Assembly: GCA_020635715.1 (NCBI GenBank)
Contig: JACJZG010000005.1
Span: 1-64,000 of the forward strand
DNA: 64,000 nt
Direction of reading: 5' to 3'
Origin: Flavobacteriales bacterium
GTDB lineage: Bacteria; Bacteroidota; Bacteroidia; Flavobacteriales_F; PHOS-HE28
In this document: positions 26,780 through 37,354 of the stretch, piece by piece
Layout of the letters: the number at the start of each line of letters is the position of its first letter
How positions within the stretch are numbered: position 1 is the stretch's first letter
Notes under the pieces: model-generated
Seen by the model: the letters and a program-made list of their open reading frames with translations, nothing else
Databases searched by the model: none
What the model was told of the DNA's origin: nothing
Program-made: the position numbers and the translations under genes

Positions 26780-28243
26780 CTATACCGCCAGACCCAGCAT
26801 GCACACGTCATCCATCTGGTCGATGGCGCCTTTCCAGTCCAGGAAGGCCTGCTCGATCACCCGGGCTTGTTCCTTCAAACCCAGCCGCTGGTTCGCCAGG
26901 ATCAACTCCTGCAGCCGGGAGTTCATGAAGCGTTTGCGCTCCGGGCCACCGAACTGGTCCACATATCCATCGCTGAAGAGGTAGAGGCGGTCCCCCTCGG
27001 AATAGGCCAGCTTGTGGGTGGTGAAGCGCCGTTCCTCGCCCACATGCCCTCCACCCACCGGGCGCCGGTCCCCGTTGATCACGCTCAACTGGCCCTGGTG
27101 CAGCCAATAGACCGGACGATAGGCTCCGGCGAAGAGGATCTCCTTGGCCACCCGGTCCACCCGGCAAAGCGCCAGGTCCATGCCGTCGCCCGCTCCGCGC
27201 TGCTTGCCCTTCTGGTTCATGGTGGCCACCATGCGGGTGTGCAGGATGGACAGGATCTCCGCCGGGTCCTTGTGCGCGTGCTGCGGTACGATCTCGTTCA
27301 ACAGGGAACAGCCGATGGCGGCCATCATGGCGCCGGGGAGTCCATGGCCGGTGCAGTCCGCCGCGGCCACGAAGCACCGTTCCGCGTCGATGCGGTAGAC
27401 CCAGTGGAAGTCGCCGCTCACCACGTCCTTGGGGCGGTCGATCACGAATGAATCTGCGAAGAGCTCGTCATAGACCAGGGCGGAAGGAACGAGCGCCCGC
27501 TGGATCTTCCCGGCGTAGGCGATGCTGTCGTTCATGTCCTCGTGGCGCTCCTTCAACTTCTGCTGCGCCTCTTCGTCCACGTTCAGCCAGCGCCCTACGT
27601 ACCGGAAGAGCAGGAAGCCCGCCGTCCCGAACAGGAGCACCGAAAGACCGATCTGCCAGAGCAGGGAGCGCACTGCGGCTTGTTCGAACAGGACCGTTGG
27701 CGTTCGCGCCACCACCATGCCCACGGCCGTCCCGTTCGGGTCCAGCACATTGTCGAAGACCACCAGCTCGCGGCCGTCGCCCGAATCGAACTCAAGGGTC
27801 CCCGCTTCGCCGAAACTGGCCACGAACGCCGCTCGGTCCCCCTTCCAAGGCTCCCGGAACCGGGGCTTCTCCTCGGAGGTCACGAGCACCAGCACCTCGC
27901 GGGTGGCCGGATCAAGAACGACCAGCTCCAGCGGCGCTTCCAGGCCATTGCGATGAGCCGCCTTGCGCAAGCGTTCGTGCAGCACATAATAGCGCGCGTC
28001 CTGGGTGTTCTTGATGATGAGGCCTGGTTCCGCGTAGCGTTCCAGCAATCCGATGATGTTGTTGGCGCCCACCTCTTCGGAGACCGTGGAGGTGATGCTG
28101 CGCAGCTGCGTTATACCGGTCGCCTTCCGGGCCTTGCGATCGTTGCGGTGTACCACCCCGATGACGACCAGGCAGAGCGCGAGCAGGGCCGCGTAAACGG
28201 CGTAGAGGACCTTGTGCTTGGTGCGCTTGGGGCGGAAGTCCAC
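26780..28243 (-). CDS. PP2C-type SpoIIE-domain phosphatase with extracytoplasmic sensor region
   Basis: 487 residues. Transmembrane helices at about 13-32 and 217-236 enclose a ~185-residue extracytoplasmic sensor region. A short coiled coil (EEAQQKLKERHEDMNDSI) leads into a SpoIIE phosphatase domain: YAGKIQRALVPSA, DVVSGDFHWVY (metal-binding Asp), AAADCTGHGLPGAMMAAIG, and C-terminal LYLFSDGYVDQFGG. Such proteins dephosphorylate Ser/Thr on anti-anti-sigma-type regulators in response to envelope signals; their targets are usually encoded elsewhere in Bacteroidota. Confidence 0.88.
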   Translation of the reverse strand: MDFRPKRTKHKVLYAVYAALLALCLVVIGVVHRNDRKARKATGITQLRSITSTVSEEVGANNIIGLLERYAEPGLIIKNTQDARYYVLHERLRKAAHRNGLEAPLELVVLDPATREVLVLVTSEEKPRFREPWKGDRAAFVASFGEAGTLEFDSGDGRELVVFDNVLDPNGTAVGMVVARTPTVLFEQAAVRSLLWQIGLSVLLFGTAGFLLFRYVGRWLNVDEEAQQKLKERHEDMNDSIAYAGKIQRALVPSALVYDELFADSFVIDRPKDVVSGDFHWVYRIDAERCFVAAADCTGHGLPGAMMAAIGCSLLNEIVPQHAHKDPAEILSILHTRMVATMNQKGKQRGAGDGMDLALCRVDRVAKEILFAGAYRPVYWLHQGQLSVINGDRRPVGGGHVGEERRFTTHKLAYSEGDRLYLFSDGYVDQFGGPERKRFMNSRLQELILANQRLGLKEQARVIEQAFLDWKGAIDQMDDVCMLGLAV

Positions 28244-28373
28244 GGGATCGTTGCGGCGGCGAGGTGCCGCTGATCGTTCCTACGTGGTTGAGGGTGAGAA
28301 GGTTCTGGACCCCAAGGACAGCTCGGAGGTCCAGCGGCAGGTCCTGCTGGTCACAACAGCTTCTGGACCGGGC

Positions 28374-30002
<1,629 letters not shown>

Positions 30003-30134
30003 GGGAGCGCGATCGTTGGGCCGCTAAGATACCGGTACCCCCGGAAGGTTCTCACCCACGGCACGCCGAACGTGACGCATATCCCCATGCTGCTCGGGAG
30101 CGCGCATGGACCAGCCCTCGAGTGCCGGACCCGC

Positions 30135-30770
30135 TCAGGAAAGGTTGTCGTACCTGTCGATCGGGTCCATTTCCGCTCCTGCGGATAGTTCGGCCAGCGG
30201 CTTCACCACACCATCGCTCAGCCTGTAGGCCCAGCCGTGCAGGTGCGGCCCACCCCGCTGGGCCCATGCCTTCTGGATGATGGCCGTCTTCGAAAGGTTC
30301 CGGACCTGTTCGATGACGTTCAACTCCACCAGCCGGTCGAACCGTGCGTCGGCGCTGGCCATGGGGTTCAATTCACCCTGATGCAGGCGATACACCACCT
30401 TGATGTTGCGCAGCCAGGTGTCGATGATGCCGATGGACTGGTTGCCCATGGCCGCCTTCACCCCACCGCAGCCGTAGTGGCCACAGACGATCACGTGCTT
30501 CACCTTCAATACGTTCACGGCGTACTCGAGGACGCTGAGCATGTTCACGTCCGTGTTCACCACCATGTTGGCGATGTTGCGATGCACGAAGATCTGGCCG
30601 GGCAGGGTGCCCGTGATCTCGTTGGCCGGCACCCGGCTGTCGCTGCAGCCGATCCAAAGGAATTCCGGGTGTTGCACATCCACCAGGCGGGTGAAGAACT
30701 GCGGGTCCTTGGACACCATTTCAGCTGCCCAGGCTTTGTTGTTCTCCAGCAATTTCTCGTAGGACTCCAT
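30135..30770 (-). CDS. Beta-class carbonic anhydrase
   Basis: 211 residues from MESYEKLLENNKAW. Zinc-site motifs are IGCSDSRVPANEI (Cys, then the Asp-Arg pair) and VCGHYGCGGVKAA (His and Cys ligands). The enzyme interconverts CO2 and bicarbonate in the cytosol. The frame runs 29 codons further upstream into the SulP gene, but the inner ATG gives the family N-terminus. It lies 7 nt after the SulP-type transporter gene, so the two are very likely one operon for bicarbonate supply. Confidence 0.93.
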   Translation of the reverse strand: MESYEKLLENNKAWAAEMVSKDPQFFTRLVDVQHPEFLWIGCSDSRVPANEITGTLPGQIFVHRNIANMVVNTDVNMLSVLEYAVNVLKVKHVIVCGHYGCGGVKAAMGNQSIGIIDTWLRNIKVVYRLHQGELNPMASADARFDRLVELNVIEQVRNLSKTAIIQKAWAQRGGPHLHGWAYRLSDGVVKPLAELSAGAEMDPIDRYDNLS

Positions 30771-30777
30771 GAGGTCG

Positions 30778-32399
30778 TTATTGGGTTCTTGTCCTTGTTC
30801 GTGATCCACCAGTGTCGGCAGCGAATTTGCGCACAATACCGGCCAGTGCCTCCACACTCACCGGTTTTGGCGGTGGAGTGTCGTAGCCGATCAGTTCCAC
30901 GTTGATCTCCCGGTCCGGCGCACTTGCCAGGAATTCGTCGATGATCTCCCGTACATCCGGGTCCAGGTCGATGGTCCGGCTGGCGTCGAGCACCACCTGG
31001 CATCCCCGGGGTAGCTCCAACAAGGTGCGTTTGATGCCCGCCTTGTTCAGGAAGGTGACATCCTCGCTCAACCGGATGTGGATCGGCAGGCCGGACCGGT
31101 GCTTGTTCTGCTCGAAATGGTAGGGTACACGGTAGTTCTTCCAAAGGATGTACATGATGGATACGAAGAGCCCGAGGCCCACGCCCCAAAGCAGGTCGAT
31201 CGCGTACACGCACACCACGGTCACCAGGAAGGGCAGGAATTGCATGATCCCGGAGTTCCACATGGTGCGGAACTGGGAAGGCTTCACCAGTTTGTAACCC
31301 ACCAGCAAGAGCACCGCCGCCAGGCAGGCAAAGGGGATGCTCCGCAGCAGGTCGGGGAGGAGCATGGCGGATACGACGATGAGCATGCCATGCACAATGG
31401 TGGAAAGGGAGCTGCGCCCTCCGGCCTGGATGTTGGCGGAACTGCGCACGATCACCTGGGTCACCGGCAGTCCGCCTAGCAGTCCGCTCACGATGTTCCC
31501 CGCGCCTTGTGCGACCAGTTCCCGGTTCGCCGGGGTGGTGCGGTTGTACGGGTCCAGCTTGTCCGTGGCCTCCACGCACAGCAGCGTCTCGATGCTCGCC
31601 ACCACGGCGATGGTGAACGCCACCTTCCACACCTTCCAGGAAAGAATGCCGTCGAACGCGGGCAGGTGCAGGTCGTTCATCCCATTGACCTCGGGTATCG
31701 CCACGAAATGGTCCGCACCGATGGCGCCAGCGCGGGCATGGTGCTGAAGAGCCGGGCAAGCACCGCACCCAAAAGGACCGCAAGCAAAGGCCCGGGGATC
31801 AACCTCAGGAAGGTGTTGGACCTCACCCAGGGCCGCTCCCACAGCAACATCACTCCCAGGCAGGCCAGCGTGATGATGATGGCACCGAGGTTAATGGCGT
31901 CCACCATGTAGAAGAGCTCGGACCAGGTCGTGTGGTGGTCCGGCTGTTCGAAGGTCATGTCACCCATGTAATCCGCATCATAGCCCACGGCATGGGGATC
32001 TGCTTGAGCACGATGGTGATGCCGATGCCTGCGAGCATTCCCTTGATCACCGCGTTGGGGGAAGTAGTAGGCGATGATGCCCGCACGCAGCGCACCGAAC
32101 ACCAGCTGCAGCACTCCGGCAAGCACCACGGCAAGCAGAAAGGCTTCGTAACCGCCGAGGTCGGCGATGGCGGTGAGCACGATGGCCACCAGCCCGGCGG
32201 CCGGCCCGCTCACCCCCAAAGCGGAGCCACTGATGGCGCCTACCATGATGCCACCCACCGCACCAGCCACCAGACCGGAGATCAATGGGGCTCCAGAAGC
32301 CAGTGCGATGCCCAGGCACAGGGGCATGGCCACGAGGAAGACGACGACGGAGGCAGGCAGGTCCTGCTTCCAATGGGCGAAAGACACGATGGATCTCAT
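30778..32399 (-). pseudogene. SulP-family anion transporter with STAS domain, carrying several frameshifts
   Basis: Three frame segments together make a full SulP transporter. Segment one (from MRSIVSFAHWKQDLPAS at 32399) covers the first helices to IIAYYFP. A ~20-codon stretch is then out of frame between a C5 run (32057-32061) and a C4 run near 31994; correcting both gives NAVIKGMLAGIGITIVLKQIPHA. A third shift lies near 31712-31735 (frame regained at GADHFVAIPEVNG). The rest holds NANIQAGGRSSLSTIVHG-like SulP helices and a C-terminal STAS domain (LDASRTIDLDPDVREIIDEF). Indels in short homopolymers suggest sequencing error. Paired with carbonic anhydrase, it would be a bicarbonate/anion carrier. 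Confidence 0.75.
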
Positions 32400-32486
32400 C
32401 CGGGATCGGACTGGTAAGGTGGAAAGGGTGCCGGACAAGAGGGCCCAGCGGGGAGGTGCACCCTGAGGTGCAGGAGCAGGCAGCGC

Positions 32487-32813
32487 CTATGGCCAGGGTG
32501 GTGGGTGCGGGACCTCACCGTGCTGCACGTGCAACACCTGCGCTTCCCAGGTCGGTAGGATGGCCTTGAGGGCATCCGTGGCCGCTCGATGCTCGATCAC
32601 CCCATGGCGGGGCGGGATCGCATGGCACGCCTCTTCCTCCTCGACCAGGGGAGGTGTGGTGCAACCTTGCTCCTCGCACAATGCCATCACCGACGTGGAA
32701 CACGCCAGCAGCGGTGCAAGGAACAGGATGATGCACAGGGATGCAGCGAAGCCTCGCAATGCCAGCGGTCTTCGCCGGTCGCGCGCAGTGCAGCAGGTCG
32801 TGGAGCGCTTCAT
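32487..32813 (-). CDS. Small secreted or lipid-anchored Cys-containing protein, unknown function
   Basis: 108 residues from MKRSTTCC. Basic residues, then a hydrophobic segment (GFAASLCIILFLAPLLACSTS, about 25-45) ending in LLAC, a possible lipobox. The mature part is short, acidic then His/Pro-rich (VEEEEACHAIPPRHGVIEH) and resembles no family I know. It lies between the SulP gene and apaG on the same strand. Confidence 0.4.
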   Translation of the reverse strand: MKRSTTCCTARDRRRPLALRGFAASLCIILFLAPLLACSTSVMALCEEQGCTTPPLVEEEEACHAIPPRHGVIEHRAATDALKAILPTWEAQVLHVQHGEVPHPPPWP

Positions 32814-32884
32814 TCCCGCACCTAAGCTAGGGTCTTGCGGTGAGGTTCGCGCTGGCGCCTGTCCGGAGTGCGTCGACGAAGCCC

Positions 32885-33271
32885 TTAGTTCGCGCCATAC
32901 GGGAACTCCAAGGACATGGCGGGGATGTCCACGTCGAACTCCCGGCCGTCCTGGGTGCGCACCATGCGGTAGGTCCCTTCCATGGTCCCGTAACCACTGC
33001 GCAGGTCGCACATGCTGCCATAGCTGAACTCCTCCCCAGGCGATAGGGTAGGTGTCTCCCCGACGACACCCGGTCCCTCGATCGACCGCTGGGCAGCCAG
33101 GCTGTCACGGATGATCCAATGACGGCTCTTCAGGCGAACGGTCTCCCTTCCCCGGTTCATGATGGTGATCCGGTAGCTGAAGATGAAGCGCCCGATCTTC
33201 GGGTCGCTGTGCGCCGCTTCATAACGGCATCGGGCGGTTACCTGGATGTCCTGCGTTACCGTGGTGGCCAT
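32885..33271 (-). CDS. apaG: ApaG family protein
   Basis: 128 residues from MATTVTQDIQVTARCRYEA, matching ApaG length. The fibronectin-III-like fold shows FIFSYRITIMNRGRETVRLKSRHWIIRD, the 'GPGVVGETPTLSPGEEFSYGSMCDLRSGYGTMEGTY' core with the Gly-rich loop, and a C-terminal DIPAMSLEFP. ApaG is a small cytosolic protein of unsettled function, linked to cobalt/magnesium phenotypes in Enterobacteria and to the F-box protein FBXO3 fold in eukaryotes. Confidence 0.93.
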   Translation of the reverse strand: MATTVTQDIQVTARCRYEAAHSDPKIGRFIFSYRITIMNRGRETVRLKSRHWIIRDSLAAQRSIEGPGVVGETPTLSPGEEFSYGSMCDLRSGYGTMEGTYRMVRTQDGREFDVDIPAMSLEFPYGAN

Positions 33272-33484
33272 GATGCGAAGTTCGGTGAAACACGTGGTCA
33301 TCGCGGGTGCCCAACTTCCGGATCCGTCCGCACTCCGTTGGATCCACCCGTTCTCAGCACCCAAGGTCGTGCGCGACTTCAAGGTAGGGCCGGACCCCGG
33401 CCTCCATTCATGAACGGCCCACTGTGGAAACCATTGTCCCGCCACTTGCCTCGCGTTGGGAGCACCCGGTAATTTGCCGCCCCG

Positions 33485-34540
33485 ATGAAAGGACCCTGTT
33501 GGCTCCACCTCCTGCTCGGCGCCGCGGCCTGCGTCGGTCTTCCAGATCCGGCGAACGCGCAGCTCTCGAACCCCGAAAGTGTGGAGTACGACCCGGTGGG
33601 CGACCGGTACTTCATCAGTAATACGGGGAGCGGGACCATCAAACAGCGCGATCAGGAGGGCACCATCGCGGACTTCGTAACGGTAGCACCGGCCCCGTAT
33701 GGGCTGGAGATCATGGGTGATGTGCTGTATGTGTGCAGCGGCGGTGGGGTGAAGGGTTACGACCTCGCGGATGGCAGCCTGGTGTTCAACCGCAGCCTGG
33801 GCGGCACCTTCCTCAATGGCATTACCACGGATGGTCAGTACCTGTACGTGACCGACTTCGGCGCCGGGCGCATCTACAAGGTGGATCCTGTCGCCGATGG
33901 GCATTCGACCCTGGTGACCGATACACAAGGCACACCGAACGGCATTGTACACCTGCCGGGGACGGATGAACTGCTCGTGGCCTATTGGGGGTCGAACGCC
34001 CCTGTGCGGTCCTTTCACCGGGATACCGGGATCAACCTCGCGACAGTGGCCACCACCCTGGCGAACATCGACGGCATTACCGTGGATTGCATGGGGCGCG
34101 TGCTGTTGGCGAGCTGGAGCCCCGATCGGATCACCGCCTTCGAATGGGGGATTCCTTCGCCCACCTTCACCGACCTGCTGGTGCCCGGTCTGAACAACCC
34201 TGCGGACATCGACTTCGACCTGCCCCACGGTCTTGTCTGCATCCCCAACACCGCGACGAATGAGGTCATTCTGGCTGCGGTACCCGACTGTGCGGTGTCC
34301 GTGCGTGAGGAACGCCGTTACACCACCCACGTCCATCCGAACCCGACCGATGGGCCGGTCCGTTTCGATCCGCCGTTGAAGTCCGCCGAACCTTTCCTGG
34401 TCATCGATGCGCGCGGCTGCATCCAGGCGATGGGCACCTTGCGGGCCAACGCCACGCTCGACCTGGGCGATCTGCCCGCTGGTCCGTATGTGATCATCTT
34501 CTCCCGCCTCGCCCAGCAGGTGCGGGTGATGAAGGAGTGA
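33485..34540 (+). CDS. Secreted beta-propeller (SMP-30/NHL-like) protein with T9SS tail
   Basis: 351 residues. Signal peptide MKGPCWLHLLLGAAACVGL..ANA. The body is a chain of propeller-like blades: LSNPESVEYDPVGDRYFISNTGSGTI, LNGITTDGQYLYVTDFGAGRIYKVD, PNGIVHLPGTDELLVAYWG, IDGITVDCMGRVLLASW, NNPADIDFDLPHGLVCIPN. The last ~60 residues resemble a T9SS type A tail (THVHPNPTDGPVRFDPP ... LPAGPYVIIFSRLAQQVRVMKE). Likely exported; could be a lactonase-type or a binding propeller, and no catalytic residues can be assigned. Confidence 0.78.
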   Translation: MKGPCWLHLLLGAAACVGLPDPANAQLSNPESVEYDPVGDRYFISNTGSGTIKQRDQEGTIADFVTVAPAPYGLEIMGDVLYVCSGGGVKGYDLADGSLVFNRSLGGTFLNGITTDGQYLYVTDFGAGRIYKVDPVADGHSTLVTDTQGTPNGIVHLPGTDELLVAYWGSNAPVRSFHRDTGINLATVATTLANIDGITVDCMGRVLLASWSPDRITAFEWGIPSPTFTDLLVPGLNNPADIDFDLPHGLVCIPNTATNEVILAAVPDCAVSVREERRYTTHVHPNPTDGPVRFDPPLKSAEPFLVIDARGCIQAMGTLRANATLDLGDLPAGPYVIIFSRLAQQVRVMKE

Positions 34541-34543
34541 GGG

Positions 34544-35002
34544 TCAACCTTCGCTGCTCTCCGCGGCCTTCTTGATACGGCGGTAGCTGAAGACGCCCAG
34601 GATGTGGCGCCGCGCGAAACGCAGGTTCCCGTTATTGTTCACGAACTTGTTGTACACGTTCTGCGGTACGCCGAAGTACTCGTACTCACTGCCATCGCCG
34701 AAGATGAGGTGCAGCGTCATGGACTTGTAGCGCCAGTCGCTGATGACGCTGGTGGTGGCGGTGCGCTCGAACTCCTCCCTGTTCGCGGCATGCGTCTCGG
34801 GGTGGATGCTCACCAGGAAGTGATAGGCATCGATGATGTGCTTGCTGGTCTCCTCCGCCTCCGTGCGCTCCGCCTCTTCGGTGAACCGGTCCGGGTGGTG
34901 CTTCTTCATCAGCCCCTTGTACAGGGTATTGAGTTCCTTCAGGTCGGTCTTCGCCGTGGCGCTGAGCAACTTTCTGCTATCGAGGATCTTCTTCGTGGAC
35001 AT
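34544..35002 (-). CDS. J-domain and KTSC-domain protein
   Basis: 152 residues. The N-terminal half looks like a J-domain: LKELNTLYKGLMKKHHPDRFTEEAE contains the HPD tripeptide needed to stimulate Hsp70, followed by IIDAYHFLVS. The C-terminal half is a KTSC domain: YKSMTLHLIFGDGSEYEYFGVPQNVYNKFVNNNG. KTSC units are found alone or fused in many bacteria and phages; a nucleic-acid or lysyl-tRNA-synthetase link has been suggested for some. The combination points to a co-chaperone that delivers something bound by KTSC to DnaK; that is inference. Confidence 0.8.
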   Translation of the reverse strand: MSTKKILDSRKLLSATAKTDLKELNTLYKGLMKKHHPDRFTEEAERTEAEETSKHIIDAYHFLVSIHPETHAANREEFERTATTSVISDWRYKSMTLHLIFGDGSEYEYFGVPQNVYNKFVNNNGNLRFARRHILGVFSYRRIKKAAESSEG

Positions 35003-35056
35003 GAGTGCCGTTCAAGGGGCGGCAAAGGTCACGCTTTCCCGCCTTCCGGACACCTA

Positions 35057-35539
35057 TCAAACGACCGGCTCGCTCACCTTGACCTCACTCCAGCGGTTCC
35101 AGTTGTACACCGACCCCTGGCCCTGGGCACGGGCGAAGACCATGGCATTGTGCAGGTCCGTGAAGAGCCGGCAACTGGAATAGCGTACCTGGCCATCCAC
35201 CGGGTCGCGATGGCCGCTCACCACAGCGTCATGGTCCAGCGCATGCTGAAGCACCGTCTCCAAGTCCGGCGTTCCTTCACCCGGTATGGTATAGGCCACC
35301 ACAAGGTCCGAGGTCACGTAGGAGTTGCCGCGCACATCGTAGCTGAAGCGTTGCTTTCGGCTGGCGATGGATCGAAGACGGTCCAGCAATAGGGTGAACG
35401 TGCGGTCGGACATGGATGCCAATTGGTCCGCCGAAGGTCTACCGCGTCCGGCATCCGATTCCAGGTGCGCTCGGCGAAGGATCAACAACCGATCGTCGTT
35501 TATTAGGAGATGCCTGTAGATGAGCGCACTACTTGCCAC
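35057..35539 (-). CDS. Hypothetical protein
   Basis: 160 residues if the GTG at 35539 is used; the ATG at 35413 (MSDRTFTLLLDRL) would give 118 residues and is equally likely. It is a soluble, alpha/beta-looking protein with no signal peptide and no motif I recognise (SYDVRGNSYVTSDLVVAYTIPGEG; ARAQGQGSVYNWNRW near the end). It follows the T9SS plug gene by 12 nt at its longer form, suggesting co-transcription. Confidence 0.5.
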   Translation of the reverse strand: MASSALIYRHLLINDDRLLILRRAHLESDAGRGRPSADQLASMSDRTFTLLLDRLRSIASRKQRFSYDVRGNSYVTSDLVVAYTIPGEGTPDLETVLQHALDHDAVVSGHRDPVDGQVRYSSCRLFTDLHNAMVFARAQGQGSVYNWNRWSEVKVSEPVV

Positions 35540-35551
35540 GATGGTCAGCGT

Positions 35552-36913
35552 TCACTGCCCCCGCACCGAATTCACGAAGCGCATCCCAACAAGACGGTCA
35601 TACCGCTGCTGGCGGTCGGTGAGGTATACCAGGATCAGGTAGTCGTTCTCCGTCTGATAGTGCGAACCCTCGATCGTGGTAAGGTCCGGGGCTTTCATGC
35701 CGCTGGCCAAGGTGGCGTAGGTGAAATCGTAGAACCCCTGCTTCAGCAGCACGGTCGCCCGGTAGGCACGTTCTTCCGGCACCCAGGTCATGCGGTATTC
35801 CTTCCCGCACTGGAAGTCGCTCAGCCCGCCGTACACATATACATCCGCACCCAGCTGCTCCGGCATCGGTTGCACGAAATGGACCTTCACGTAATCCGCG
35901 CCGAGCGGGTCGCCGTCCACCAGGTCGTTGCGCACCAGGAACTTCCCGTTGATGTCGCGTTGGTTGTCATAGACCCGGATGTTGCGCTTCAATTCAGGCG
36001 TCAGGTACGCTTCATACAGGCCGTTCCCCGCATCGGTCGTGATCCGGTCGATGTTGCGCGTGGCCAGTCGGATGTTCTTCAGATCGAAGTTCCGGTATTC
36101 GTTCGCACCCATGAACGATGCCTGCTGCGGGTAGTCGTACACCAGTTCATGGTCGCGTACGAACCGGGGCTGGAAACCCATACGGGCATCATCCCAACGC
36201 ATGTTCTGCAGCACGGTCACCTGCACATCACCGAAGGGATCCGGTATGAACAGACCGGGATGCCGGATGGTGAAGTCGACCTGCTGGGCCACGTCCCGCA
36301 GGTCCACGTCTCGTGAGGCAGCGACGCGCGCGTCGATCACCACCTTCTGTTCGGCCACCAGGAAGCGCCGTGTGATCACCAGGTCGTCCGGGTCGCTGCC
36401 ACGGTAGACCTTCAACAGGTAGTTCCCCGATCGTGTGAACCGCATCATGCCATTCGGAACCTCCAATTCGTAGTGGATGAAGGGTTGCAGGGTGTTATAG
36501 CTCAATTCGCCGGCGGGGACATAGTCGTTCTGCACCCCGTCGATGTACTGCCCGGGCATGAGTTCGCTGGGTTCCCACGAGGCATTGCAATGCACCACCG
36601 TGTAGCTCAGGTTCTCCACGTTCGGTTGCAGATCGTCGAAGCGGAGCACCAGCGGTTCCTGCGCGTCCAGTTCAGTGATCGGTGCGGCAAGTTCGAAGCC
36701 CCGCTTGAACAATTGGACCGTGTGCACCGTTGGGCTGTACACGTGGTCTTCGTATCGAAGGCGATCCTCCTGGTAATAGTCAACAGCGCCGGCTGCAACA
36801 GGAGCAGCGCTTCCGCAGCTTGTGGCCAGCAGGAGGGGAAGGAAGCCACTGATCAGGCAGGTACTGCGGCGGACGCACGCCAGGTGGAAGGAGGGGGAAC
36901 GCAGGTCTTTCAA
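35552..36913 (-). CDS. Type IX secretion system plug protein (DUF5103 family)
   Basis: 453 residues. N-terminal region ends LLLATSCGSA, a lipobox-like sequence with Cys at about 33. The body matches the DUF5103 family: ELDAQEPLVLRFDDLQPNVENLSYTVVHCNASWEPSEL near the start and IRLATRNIDRITTD, YGGLSDFQCGKEYRMTW, QGFYDFTYATL, ENDYLILVYLTDRQQRYDRLVGMRF at the end. In Flavobacterium the homologue is the 'Plug' that closes the SprA translocon channel when PorV is not bound. It fits with the many T9SS cargo proteins in this window. Confidence 0.88.
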   Translation of the reverse strand: MKDLRSPSFHLACVRRSTCLISGFLPLLLATSCGSAAPVAAGAVDYYQEDRLRYEDHVYSPTVHTVQLFKRGFELAAPITELDAQEPLVLRFDDLQPNVENLSYTVVHCNASWEPSELMPGQYIDGVQNDYVPAGELSYNTLQPFIHYELEVPNGMMRFTRSGNYLLKVYRGSDPDDLVITRRFLVAEQKVVIDARVAASRDVDLRDVAQQVDFTIRHPGLFIPDPFGDVQVTVLQNMRWDDARMGFQPRFVRDHELVYDYPQQASFMGANEYRNFDLKNIRLATRNIDRITTDAGNGLYEAYLTPELKRNIRVYDNQRDINGKFLVRNDLVDGDPLGADYVKVHFVQPMPEQLGADVYVYGGLSDFQCGKEYRMTWVPEERAYRATVLLKQGFYDFTYATLASGMKAPDLTTIEGSHYQTENDYLILVYLTDRQQRYDRLVGMRFVNSVRGQ

Positions 36914-36973
36914 CGGATCGGATCAACTTGGCGGTCCCGAAGTTACGTTCGCTCCATTCCCGATCCCATCGGC

Positions 36974-37354
36974 ATGACCGTCCTCGCCCTGGTCCTTGGC
37001 ATCCTCGTTCTCGTCGCTGCGTTCGTGCGTTGGCGCGTGATCAAGCGCGACCATGCGCGCATCACGCTGGCGGACGGCCGCTGCATCCGTGCGCCGCTGG
37101 GGTCGAACTTGTTCCGTGTGCTCAAGGACGCCGGGGTGGAGATCCCTTCGACCTGTGGAGGCCAGGGGTCCTGCGCCCAATGCAGGTGCCGGATCCTGCG
37201 CGGTGGCGGACGGATCACCGAACAGGAGCGGCCCTACTTCAGCCAAGCAGAGATCAGGCCTCGTTGGCGTTTGGCTTGTCAAGTGGTGGTAGCGGGTGAC
37301 ATGGCCCTGGAGGTCCCGGAGCCGTTGAGGCAAACAAGTACTGGCGGATCATGA
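36974..37354 (+). CDS. Membrane-anchored 2Fe-2S ferredoxin, NqrF N-terminus only
   Basis: 126 residues. One transmembrane helix (MTVLALVLGILVLVAAFVRW) followed by a plant-type ferredoxin domain. Three cluster cysteines are in STCGGQGSCAQC and the fourth in WRLACQV. Order and spacing match the N-terminal part of NqrF, the Na+-translocating NADH:quinone reductase subunit, whose ferredoxin ends with GDM.le.PE as here (GDMALEVPEPL). The FAD/NADH reductase domain of NqrF (about 270 more residues) is absent: the frame stops 10 residues later. It may be a stand-alone electron carrier or a truncated copy. The start is the first ATG before the helix. Confidence 0.75.
   Translation: MTVLALVLGILVLVAAFVRWRVIKRDHARITLADGRCIRAPLGSNLFRVLKDAGVEIPSTCGGQGSCAQCRCRILRGGGRITEQERPYFSQAEIRPRWRLACQVVVAGDMALEVPEPLRQTSTGGS

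Noticed and set aside
32885..34336. 483-codon minus frame ending as ApaG
   Set aside because: The part before 33271 is antisense to the propeller-like T9SS gene; only the last 128 codons match ApaG.
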